Assembly: GCA_910588825.1 (NCBI GenBank)
Contig: CAJURF010000047.1
Span: 1 to 27,337 of the forward strand
DNA: 27,337 nt
Source: an uncultured Lachnospiraceae bacterium
Lineage (GTDB): Bacteria > Bacillota > Clostridia > Lachnospirales > Lachnospiraceae
Direction: 5' to 3'
Every line of letters starts with the position of its first letter. Positions within the stretch are counted from its first letter, which is position 1. The notes under the pieces were generated by a model that was not told the DNA's origin, made no database searches, and saw nothing but the letters and a program-made list of their open reading frames with translations. The translations under genes were made by a program, and so were the position numbers. This document shows, piece by piece, positions 16,115-22,401 of this stretch.

Positions 16115-16174
16115 CATTTCACAGCCAGAGTTTACTCTGTCCAAACTCGTCACTCCTGAAACTGTTTTTCAATC
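16115..16174. repeat. Dispersed palindromic repeat, short copy
   Basis: This shares ATTTCACA-CCAGAGTTT, CTGTCCAAACTCGT-ACT-CTGAAAC and TTTT-CAAT with the element at 3235-3350, with single-base differences. It lacks the roughly 55-base interior. The GAGTTT/AAACTC arms remain. It lies just after the GH5 stop codon and before the flavin-reductase start, the same kind of intergenic position as the other copy. Confidence 0.75.
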
Positions 16175-17171
16175 ACCCACGAAACTGTACCGCCAGCCAT
16201 TTTCCCCAAGGGGAAAGGTCAGAACGTTTCCAGCCCCCAGTTTTTTTACAGGAAGGCTTTAAAAGCGCAGAGCTTTCATTCTTATTAGAAAGATTCCATC
16301 CCACATAACTGATTTTATGCCTCTTTAAGAACTTTAACCACTGGTTCCCCTCTTTTTTATTCAGCGCGCCATTACCGGATGCATCGGAAATGCCGAATTC
16401 CGATACAAATAAAGGAAGTCCTTTCTCCAAAGCACTTTCCGCCTTCTTTCTCAGGTCTGCTCCATGGGTCCCGGCATAAAAATGCAGAGTATACATGACA
16501 TTTTTATACCCTTTCAGCGGACTGGCCGCGGCAGCGTCCACATCCTGGGACCAATTGGGGGTTCCGATAAGAATGACCCCGTTTTTGTCTCTGGAGCGGA
16601 TTGCCTTTACCACTTTCTTTGCATAGGTTTTTATGGTGCTCCAGGAAGTCCCTCCGTTGGGTTCGTTGCAGATTTCGTATATCACGTTGGTGTGGTTCTG
16701 ATACCTGGAAGCCATTTTCTTGAAAAATCTTACTGCCTGTTTTTCGTAAGTTCTGGGGTTCCCGTCACTTAATATGTGCCAGTCAATGATCACATAAAGC
16801 CCTGCCTTTTTGGCATACTGCACCCCTTGGTCAATCCGCCGCTCCAGCGCTTTTCGGTTTTTGGCATCTCCGGTACAATAGCCGTTGTATTCGCTGGTGT
16901 AAAGGGCCAGGCGCACCACGTTGGCGTTCCAGTCTTTTTTGATGCTGTGAAAAGCTTTTTGATTCACATATTCCGGAAACCAGGACAGCCCGTGGGTACT
17001 CACTCCTTTCAGCTGGACCTTCTTTCCCTTCCCATTAACCAGCTGAGTTCTTTTTACTTTCAGCGCAGGAATTTTCGCCGCATGAACCGGTGTGCTTCCC
17101 AAAAAGAGCGCCCCTGCTGTCAGAAACAACAGACAGCTGAGATATAGATATTTTCCGCAATATTTTCTCAC
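16173..17171 (-). CDS. Secreted glycoside hydrolase family 5 (endoglucanase-like)
   Basis: The protein is 332 residues from GTG 17171, with a GGAG site five bases upstream. Residues 1-31 form a signal peptide (MRKY start, hydrophobic core, VHAA cleavage region). The GH5 (beta/alpha)8 barrel then fills the protein: KGVSTHGLSWFPEYVN, VVRLALY, the DWH motif near 130, and the acid/base in YEICNEPNG (E170). Further on are LHFYAG near 230 and the nucleophile in FVSEFGIS (E258), with GWNLSNK near 291. The family cleaves beta-1,4 glucans or related polymers outside the cell. No cellulose-binding module, dockerin or sortase motif is seen, so it acts as a free single-domain enzyme. It follows the 67-residue ORF by 20 bases. 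Confidence 0.93.
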   Translation of the reverse strand: MRKYCGKYLYLSCLLFLTAGALFLGSTPVHAAKIPALKVKRTQLVNGKGKKVQLKGVSTHGLSWFPEYVNQKAFHSIKKDWNANVVRLALYTSEYNGYCTGDAKNRKALERRIDQGVQYAKKAGLYVIIDWHILSDGNPRTYEKQAVRFFKKMASRYQNHTNVIYEICNEPNGGTSWSTIKTYAKKVVKAIRSRDKNGVILIGTPNWSQDVDAAAASPLKGYKNVMYTLHFYAGTHGADLRKKAESALEKGLPLFVSEFGISDASGNGALNKKEGNQWLKFLKRHKISYVGWNLSNKNESSALLKPSCKKTGGWKRSDLSPWGKWLAVQFRG

Positions 17172-17191
17172 TGAGTCTCCACCGCCTTTTC

Positions 17192-17395
17192 TTATCCTTT
17201 TATTTCGTCCAGCTCCTCCATATTCATACCCATGCTGGTCAACAATGCTTTTAGATCCCTATATCTTTTCCGCATTGATTGATATGTTACCGATTCTTTA
17301 TCTTCCAGAGACAGCATCCAGTCCTGAATTCTGGAGAATTCTTCAAGTGATATTTTCATGATTTCTTCTTTACTCATTTTCTCGAACACCTCCAT
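17192..17395 (-). CDS. Small helical protein, unknown function (67 aa)
   Basis: The protein is 67 residues, charged and largely helical (LEEFSRIQDWMLSLEDKES, then YQSMRKRYRDLKALL), with no cysteines or membrane segment. The start is ATG 17395, with AAGGCGG seven bases upstream and a strong promoter at 17428-17456. It precedes the GH5 gene by 20 bases and is probably co-transcribed. I do not recognise a named family. A role as an adaptor or regulator for the GH5 enzyme would be a guess. Confidence 0.75.
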   Translation of the reverse strand: MEVFEKMSKEEIMKISLEEFSRIQDWMLSLEDKESVTYQSMRKRYRDLKALLTSMGMNMEELDEIKG

Positions 17396-17427
17396 CTTTA
17401 CACCGCCTTTTCTTATCTATTACATCT

Positions 17428-17456
17428 ATTATAGCGGCAAACAAAAAAAGTGTAAA
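17428..17456 (-). promoter_or_regulatory. Sigma-A promoter of the small protein-GH5 operon
   Basis: On the minus strand TTTACA (17456-17451) and TATAAT (17433-17428) have a 17-base spacer, about 32 bases before the start codon of the 67-residue protein. No operator is obvious. Confidence 0.75.
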
Positions 17457-17547
17457 GCCTTATGTACTCCTGTCTGCTATCCGATAATTACTATAAATTA
17501 TGTTATGAAATAGTACGACTGTACATTTTCATCCAGGAGGTGACCTT

Positions 17548-18060
17548 TTGAACCCTTTAATATCCATAAACCAGCAGACATTTTATTATCAGGTCCAGGT
17601 TCCGGCCGGCACTCCCAGCCCAGATACCCCCTCTGCCATCCCCGACAAGACAGTACTGTCTGAAAACGAGAATCCAAAAAGCGGCCAGAACAGCCAGAAA
17701 ATCCCAGGACGGCGCAATTTCGATACCTACGAATGCCAGACCTGTAAAAACAGAAAATATCAGGATGGTTCTGATGACCCCGGAGTTTCTTTCAAAACGC
17801 CCACACATATCAGCCCGGAAAATGCTGCTTATGCCATACGTTCCCATGAAATGGAACACGTATCCCATGCCCAGGCCAAAGCACAGCGGGAAGATGAAAA
17901 AATTCTCTCCCAGTCTGTCACCTATCACACCGCAATCTGTCCGGAGTGCGGCAGAACCTATCTGTCTGGAGGGACAACCCGGACAGTATTTCAGAAATCT
18001 CAGGATTTTTATAATGGAGTGCCTGAACAAAAGGGCGCTTTTCTGGATATGACTGCTTAA
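17548..18060 (+). CDS. Putative metalloprotease-like protein, SprA-related
   Basis: The protein is 170 residues, starting at TTG 17548 seven bases after a strong AGGAGG; no better start exists. After a Pro/Ser-rich N-terminus comes YECQTCKNRKYQDGSDDPGV, with C63/C66. It is followed by AIRSHEMEHV, an HExxH zinc-binding motif (H100-H104), and a second CPECGRTY pair (C131/C134). The combination matches proteins annotated as SprA-related putative metallopeptidases in Clostridia, in which HExxH is preceded by ENAAYAIRSHE. The two CxxC pairs suggest a structural zinc site. There is no signal peptide, so it is cytoplasmic or exported by another route. The gene stands alone and ends in a perfect terminator. 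Proteolysis is not shown. Confidence 0.75.
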   Translation: MNPLISINQQTFYYQVQVPAGTPSPDTPSAIPDKTVLSENENPKSGQNSQKIPGRRNFDTYECQTCKNRKYQDGSDDPGVSFKTPTHISPENAAYAIRSHEMEHVSHAQAKAQREDEKILSQSVTYHTAICPECGRTYLSGGTTRTVFQKSQDFYNGVPEQKGAFLDMTA

Positions 18061-18064
18061 CTTT

Positions 18065-18110
18065 AAGAAAAGGCTGACCGATGATGATTCCCACCGGTCA
18101 GCCTTTTCTT
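18065..18110. terminator. Bidirectional terminator
   Basis: Perfect 16-base arms AAGAAAAGGCTGACCG (18065-18080) and its complement (18095-18110) flank a 14-base loop. The AAGAAAA/TTTTCTT ends give T-rich tails in both directions. It should end the SprA-like gene from the left and the convergent GyrI-like operon from the right. Confidence 0.85.
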
Positions 18111-18134
18111 GCAGCGGACGGTGCAGATGATTTT

Positions 18135-18593
18135 TCAAGCACGCTTTATTCCCACATAAATATGGATTTCTGCATGATCCATGCTGTCGTCCTGATATTC
18201 CTCAAAATCACACTGAAAGGTTCTGGGCAGATCCATCTGCCAGATTTCCTGCCATGCCTGGCCAACTGCCTGTACCATATCACCGTGAATGATAAACCGG
18301 GCATACCGTCCTGCCGGAATTCTGCAGACAGCATAACTGCCCCCGTCCGGCTCCTCTGCTGTCTCGCAGGCCGCCATCACTGTATAATCCCCCTTCTCAT
18401 CTCCGGAATAATCTGTATAAATCCCCAATGCCTTTGCATTCACTTTTCCGGGAATGGACTCATAAATCCCTTCTTTAAAGAACTGATTCCAGACACCGCC
18501 GATTACTGATGTCACATCCGATGATGTATTATTGGTCCGTGCCGCCGTCCCAACGGCAATTTTTTCCTCCAGCTCTACAACCTCATACTTCAT
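18135..18593 (-). CDS. GyrI-like small-molecule-binding protein
   Basis: The protein is 152 residues, the size of a stand-alone GyrI-like/AraC effector-binding domain. It begins KYEVVELEEKIAVGTAARTNN, has GVWNQFFKEG, LGIYTDYSGDEKGDYTVMAACET and RIPAGRYARFIIHGD, and ends EIHIYVGIKR, as in SHS2-fold drug-binding proteins (BmrR, SbmC/GyrI). Such proteins bind hydrophobic or cationic small molecules and some protect against toxins. The start is ATG 18593 after AAAGGAG. It follows the WYL regulator by about 100 bases, with a 16-base dyad at the junction. With the MATE exporter upstream, a drug or toxin response role is plausible but inferred. Confidence 0.85.
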   Translation of the reverse strand: MKYEVVELEEKIAVGTAARTNNTSSDVTSVIGGVWNQFFKEGIYESIPGKVNAKALGIYTDYSGDEKGDYTVMAACETAEEPDGGSYAVCRIPAGRYARFIIHGDMVQAVGQAWQEIWQMDLPRTFQCDFEEYQDDSMDHAEIHIYVGIKRA

Positions 18594-18681
18594 TTCCTGT
18601 CTCCTTTCGATTTTTCAAACACATTCTCATAAATGGCTGACTTAAATTTTCGTTGTCCCATTCATTGTATCAAACCAAAGG

Positions 18682-18697
18682 TGACATCTGTATGTCA
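18682..18697. promoter_or_regulatory. 16-bp dyad at the regulator/GyrI junction, candidate operator
   Basis: The sequence is TGACAT-CTGT-ATGTCA, a perfect six-base inverted repeat that overlaps the stop codon of the WYL regulator. About 20 bases further on the minus strand is a TACAAT that could serve as the -10 of a GyrI-like gene promoter. The WYL regulator upstream is the natural candidate to bind it. Confidence 0.45.
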
Positions 18698-19603
18698 TGA
18701 TTCCCGATATTTTTCCCGTATGCCCTCTGCAAATTCCAATATGTCCTTTCGAAACTCAGCGGGCTCCAACAGCTCTGCTCCTCCTCCAAATGACGCAATC
18801 CAACAGATAATGCTGGTTTTATCCGTAAACCCAAAGGAAAAAAGCAGACTCCCGTCCGGCTGTTCTGTAAAACTGTCAGGACCGTACTCCTCCACAAGAC
18901 GCCATTTATACATGGGCTGTATGATTGCTTTCACCTGATATACAGAAGGAAACACCCGCTCCATAGCCAGTTCCGGCAGAGGCGCTGTCCGCTTTTCAAA
19001 AGGTTCCCCCAACTGCAGATTTGTCATGCGGTTCAGCTTGAACAGGCGGAAGTCCTGCCGCATGATACACCACCCCCACACATACCAGCCTGCCCACTGA
19101 AAAATCAATCTGCAGGGCTCGATCGTCCTGGCTGACTCTCCCTTAGGCGCATAATAGGTAAAGGAAATCTCCCTGGAAGAATCAATGGCATGATGAATTT
19201 GTTCGATTTTTGGTGTCAGAGTATCTCTATACCAGGAAGAAAGATTGATACAAATATGCTGGCCGCCTGTCAGAAGATTGGATGCCCCCGCTGAGAGTTT
19301 CTCCATCAGCTGTGCATAACGATTGGTGCCGCTGACACTGTCAAGACTACGAAGTCCTGCCAGAATGGCCTGCATATCCGAAGTGCTCAGCAGTGTCCGG
19401 TCTATCCGGTAGCCTTCCATAATGGAAATGCCGCCGTTTTGGCCTGGTGCCGTGGCAATGGGAATTCCCGCCATACAAAGAGCCTCAATATCCCGGTTGA
19501 TGGTACGGCGGGAAACTTCAAACATTTCTGCCAGATACGGCGCAGTCACTTTATCCTGCTGTAAAAGAATGGATAGAATACCGATCAAACGTTCCACTTT
19601 CAT
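18695..19603 (-). CDS. YafY-type HTH/WYL-domain transcriptional regulator
   Basis: The protein is 302 residues. The N-terminal HTH_11 winged helix (about 5-60) has VTAPYLAEMFEVSRRTINRD, followed by the wing IATAPGQNGGISI. The WYL domain (about 135-215) has the conserved GWYVWGWC and FKLNRM strands. A WCX-like C-terminal extension is also present. WYL domains sense ligands, often nucleotides or nucleic acid fragments. The start at 19603 follows AAAAGGAG, 15 bases after the MATE stop codon, so it is co-transcribed with the exporter. It probably regulates this operon, and the dyads at 18682-18697 are candidate sites. Confidence 0.9.
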   Translation of the reverse strand: MKVERLIGILSILLQQDKVTAPYLAEMFEVSRRTINRDIEALCMAGIPIATAPGQNGGISIMEGYRIDRTLLSTSDMQAILAGLRSLDSVSGTNRYAQLMEKLSAGASNLLTGGQHICINLSSWYRDTLTPKIEQIHHAIDSSREISFTYYAPKGESARTIEPCRLIFQWAGWYVWGWCIMRQDFRLFKLNRMTNLQLGEPFEKRTAPLPELAMERVFPSVYQVKAIIQPMYKWRLVEEYGPDSFTEQPDGSLLFSFGFTDKTSIICWIASFGGGAELLEPAEFRKDILEFAEGIREKYRES

Positions 19604-19618
19604 TGGCCAAGCTCCTTT

Positions 19619-20968
19619 TCAACGCTGCCCGTCTGTGACGAGATTTTCTGACACTTTAACCCTGTAATAGACCAGCCCCACAATATCCGCCAAAACCCAG
19701 CCGATGGGCACGGAACACCAGATTCCCACAACTCCTATGGCTGGAACCGCAGAAAGTACATAGGCCAGCACCACCCTTGTCCCAAGAGAAATAACTGTCA
19801 GCACCACCGACATTCCCGGTTTCCCCAGTGCCCGGTAAAGTCCGTACAGCAGAAACAGGCAGCCGATGCCACAGTAAAAGGCCCCCTCAATCCGCAGATA
19901 TCGGACTCCCTCTGCTATGATGGCTGTCTCCCTGGCGTTCACAAACATCAGCATCAATGGACGGGCAAAGCTCCACACCGCCCCTGATACAATCACACAG
20001 AAAATCATTGCTGTGGCAACAGCGCTTTTTAGTCCTGCCCGTATCCGCTCTCCTTTTTTTGCCCCGAAATTCTGGGCGATAAATGTGGAAAAGGCATTGC
20101 CAAAATCCTGCACCGGCATATAGGCAAACGCATCAATTTTCACTGCTGCGGCAAAAGCTGCCATGACCACAGCTCCAAAGCTGTTGACCACCCCCTGTAC
20201 AAGCAGAATTCCCAGGTTCATCACTGACTGCTGGACGCAGGTCAGCACGGAAAAACCAGCGATCTCCCTCATACACTTCCACCGGACGCGGCACTCCCCT
20301 CTTTTGAGTTTCAGATACGGCACACGCCTCCAGGAATAAACGGTGATGCCGATTCCGGAAAGATACTGGGCAGCCACAGTTGCCCCCGCCGCACCAGCTG
20401 CACCCCAGCCAAGCCCGATAACAAACAAAAGGTCCAGAATAATATTCAGGACAGCCGAGAGCGCCAAAAATCCCAAGGGCACAACAGAATTTCCCACCGC
20501 CCGCAGCAGAGACGCAAAGTAATTGTAGAGAAACGTGGCAAAAATCCCGCAGAAAACCACAGCCAGATAACTGCGCATATCTCCCCACACTTCCCCGGGA
20601 ACCTTTAAAAAACCCTGTATACTGTCGAGAAACAAAAAAGCAAGAAGATTCAGCACTGCCGTCAAAAAAAGAATTAACAGAAAAGAAGCGCAGATCCCCT
20701 CTTTCAGCCCTTTCTCATCCCTCTCCCCAAAACGGATAGAGAAAAACGCACCGCTGCCCATACACAGCCCCAAAAGAATGGAAGTGAGAAAAGTCATGAG
20801 TGTAAAAGAAGACCCCACAGCAGCCAATACATTGGGACCGAGAAATTTTCCTACAATCAATGTATCAGCCACATTATAACACTGCTGAAGAAGATTCCCC
20901 AATACCATGGGAATGGCAAAACGCAGCATGGATTTTATCACAGAACCCTGTGTCATATCTGTATTCAT
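19619..20968 (-). CDS. MATE-family multidrug exporter
   Basis: The protein is 449 residues with about 12 membrane helices in two pseudo-symmetric halves. It has the MATE opening MTQGSVIKSMLRFAIPMVLGNLLQQCYNVADTLIVGKF (given here in outline), the GSGAFFSIRFGERD loop, and AQNFGAKKGERI in the second half. MATE proteins exchange Na+ or H+ for cationic drugs or metabolites. The start at 20968 lies two bases after the stop of the heptad-repeat protein and has a poor ribosome binding site, so it relies on coupled translation. It shares an operon with the WYL regulator and GyrI-like protein. The substrate is unknown. Confidence 0.93.
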   Translation of the reverse strand: MNTDMTQGSVIKSMLRFAIPMVLGNLLQQCYNVADTLIVGKFLGPNVLAAVGSSFTLMTFLTSILLGLCMGSGAFFSIRFGERDEKGLKEGICASFLLILFLTAVLNLLAFLFLDSIQGFLKVPGEVWGDMRSYLAVVFCGIFATFLYNYFASLLRAVGNSVVPLGFLALSAVLNIILDLLFVIGLGWGAAGAAGATVAAQYLSGIGITVYSWRRVPYLKLKRGECRVRWKCMREIAGFSVLTCVQQSVMNLGILLVQGVVNSFGAVVMAAFAAAVKIDAFAYMPVQDFGNAFSTFIAQNFGAKKGERIRAGLKSAVATAMIFCVIVSGAVWSFARPLMLMFVNARETAIIAEGVRYLRIEGAFYCGIGCLFLLYGLYRALGKPGMSVVLTVISLGTRVVLAYVLSAVPAIGVVGIWCSVPIGWVLADIVGLVYYRVKVSENLVTDGQR

Positions 20969-20970
20969 AA

Positions 20971-21471
20971 TTACGAAATCTTCTGCAGCCTCTCACTGTG
21001 CTCTGCTATCACCTTTTTTACAATAGACACGTCCTGCTTGATTGACTCATAAGTTTCCACACTTTCCCTGTATTTATCATATGTAGTTGTATAGCATGAT
21101 TCAATTGTGTCTAACCGCGGCAGAATTATATTCTCCTGGGTGAGTTCAATCCTCTTAACCCTGGCTTTCACTTCTTCAAGGCCTGCTTCCACTTTCCTGA
21201 GTCCTGTTTTTAGTTCATCAACCTCTTTCTTTAATATATTGACATCCTTCTTCAGTTCACTGACCTCTGTTTTTAACGTACTGACCTCTGTTTTTAACAC
21301 ACTGACGTCTGCTTTTAACGTACTAACGTCTGTTTTTAACGTACTAACGTCTGTTTTTAACGTACTAACGTCTGCTTTAACTTCCCGAAGTTCCTCTCTG
21401 ATTCCCTGAATATCCTCTCTAACAGGTTGAATCATATTGGATATGGCAAGTAATAATTCGTTATCTGTCAT
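20971..21471 (-). CDS. Heptad-repeat coiled-coil protein
   Basis: The protein is 166 residues. After a 30-residue N-terminus come about eight near-identical heptads (residues 34-89: DVSTLKT, DVSTLKA, EVSTLKT, EVSELKK and so on), then a further helical region (LRKVEAGLEEVKARVKRIE). Hydrophobic a/d positions (V and L) predict a continuous trimeric or dimeric coiled coil. There is no signal peptide or membrane segment. It is the first gene of the operon before the MATE exporter, with two bases between the genes. Similar proteins lie beside phage or transporter genes, but no function can be assigned. The DNA repeats make the length prone to change. Confidence 0.85.
   Translation of the reverse strand: MTDNELLLAISNMIQPVREDIQGIREELREVKADVSTLKTDVSTLKTDVSTLKADVSVLKTEVSTLKTEVSELKKDVNILKKEVDELKTGLRKVEAGLEEVKARVKRIELTQENIILPRLDTIESCYTTTYDKYRESVETYESIKQDVSIVKKVIAEHSERLQKIS
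21205..21372. repeat. 21-bp tandem repeat encoding heptads
   Basis: Several consecutive copies of a 21-base unit (core AACGTACTAACGTCTGTTTTT on the plus strand, seven codons each) encode the DVSTLKT heptads. Copies near 21300-21372 are almost identical, and those further along have drifted. Slippage or recombination could add or remove whole heptads without breaking the frame. Confidence 0.85.
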
Positions 21472-21509
21472 AAAATCACACTCCCTTGATTGTGTACATT
21501 TTCAAGTTT

Positions 21510-21538
21510 TTTATAGTATAACACAATGCAAGTGTAAA
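21510..21538 (-). promoter_or_regulatory. Sigma-A promoter of the coiled-coil/MATE/WYL/GyrI operon
   Basis: On the minus strand TTTACA (21538-21533) and TATAAA (21515-21510) have a 17-base spacer, about 40 bases before the start codon. It diverges from the ABC transporter promoter about 100 bases away. Confidence 0.65.
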
Positions 21539-21587
21539 GTCTAGGGGATTATCCGTGGATTTTCTCTCATGTGCTTTCTCGCACAAC

Positions 21588-21609
21588 AATCTGACAAAAC
21601 TGTTAGATT
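21588..21609. promoter_or_regulatory. Upstream dyad, candidate operator
   Basis: AATCTGACA and TGTTAGATT, separated by AAAC, form a 22-base inverted repeat with one mismatch per arm. It lies between the two divergent promoters, so it could affect both the MATE operon and the ABC transporter. Confidence 0.4.
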
Positions 21610-21644
21610 CTCGAAAGAATGTGGAAAGAATCTTGTAGTATAAT
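21605..21644 (+). promoter_or_regulatory. ABC transporter promoter with 11-bp-phased direct repeat
   Basis: TATAAT lies at 21639-21644 but there is no consensus -35. In its place are two GAAAGAAT copies (21613-21620 and 21624-21631) exactly 11 bases apart, the arrangement bound by OmpR/PhoB-type regulators. The same bases also form an AGATTCT/AGAATCT inverted repeat (21605-21611 and 21627-21633). The promoter probably needs activation, with the regulator at 13977-14684 as the natural candidate. Confidence 0.6.
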
Positions 21645-21702
21645 CATCTTATCAAAAAAAGTTTTTCCAAAAAAATTGAGATGAAAACAAGGGAGGATAC
21701 CT

Positions 21703-22401
21703 ATGTATATTTTACAGACCAGCAAATTGAAAAAGTATTACGGAAAGGGCGAAACTCTGGTAAAAGCACTGGACAATGTGAGCCTTTCCATTGAGCAGGG
21801 AGAATTTGTCTCTGTGGTGGGGACTTCCGGAAGCGGAAAATCTACCCTCCTGCATATGCTGGGCGGCCTGGACCACCCCACTTCAGGAACTGTGGAGGTT
21901 GACGGCCAGGACATTTCCCAGCTCAAAGACGAGGAGCTTACCATTTTCCGCAGGCGCAAAATTGGATTTGTGTTCCAGAATTACAATCTAGTCCCGGTTT
22001 TGAATGTCTATGAAAATATTATTCTTCCCGTGGAGCTTGATGGAAATCAGCCTGACAAAGCCTATGTGGAAGATATTCTGAAAGTGCTGGGACTGGACAG
22101 CAAAAAATACAGCCTGCCCTCTCAGCTCTCCGGCGGCCAGCAGCAACGGGCGGCTATTGCCCGGGCGCTGGCTGCCAAACCAGCCATACTTCTGGCGGAC
22201 GAACCCACTGGAAATCTTGACTCCGCCACCAGCCAGGATGTGTTAAGCCTTTTGAAAGTCAGCAGCGACCGTTTTAAGCAGACCATGGTCATGATTACCC
22301 ATAACGAAGAAATCGCCCAGCTGGCAGACCGGATTGTCCGCATTGAGGACGGAAAGATCAAAAGCGACGGAAGGATTCAGGAGGACAGACACCATGCATA
22401 A
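21703..22401 (+). CDS. ABC transporter ATP-binding protein (MacB/LolD-type)
   Basis: The protein is 232 residues. Walker A GTSGSGKST (40-48), Q-loop FVFQNYNLVPVL (about 89-100), signature LSGGQQQR (142-149), Walker B ILLADEPTG (D166/E167) and H-loop H200 are all intact. NYNLVP and the short DEPTGNLDS are typical of the MacB/LolD/BceA group that works with FtsX-fold permeases. It powers mechanotransmission by, or export through, the next gene. The start is ATG 21703 after GGGAGG. The stop overlaps the permease start by eight bases (ATGCATAA), so the proteins are made in step. Confidence 0.96.
   Translation: MYILQTSKLKKYYGKGETLVKALDNVSLSIEQGEFVSVVGTSGSGKSTLLHMLGGLDHPTSGTVEVDGQDISQLKDEELTIFRRRKIGFVFQNYNLVPVLNVYENIILPVELDGNQPDKAYVEDILKVLGLDSKKYSLPSQLSGGQQQRAAIARALAAKPAILLADEPTGNLDSATSQDVLSLLKVSSDRFKQTMVMITHNEEIAQLADRIVRIEDGKIKSDGRIQEDRHHA

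Noticed and set aside
17557..18138. 193-codon minus-strand frame opposite the SprA-like gene
   Set aside because: It crosses the perfect terminator at 18065-18110 and opposes a gene with a strong ribosome binding site and HExxH motif. Its own start has no support.
21205..21372. CRISPR-like repeat array
   Set aside because: The units are contiguous 21-base in-frame heptads without spacers, so this is a coding tandem repeat.
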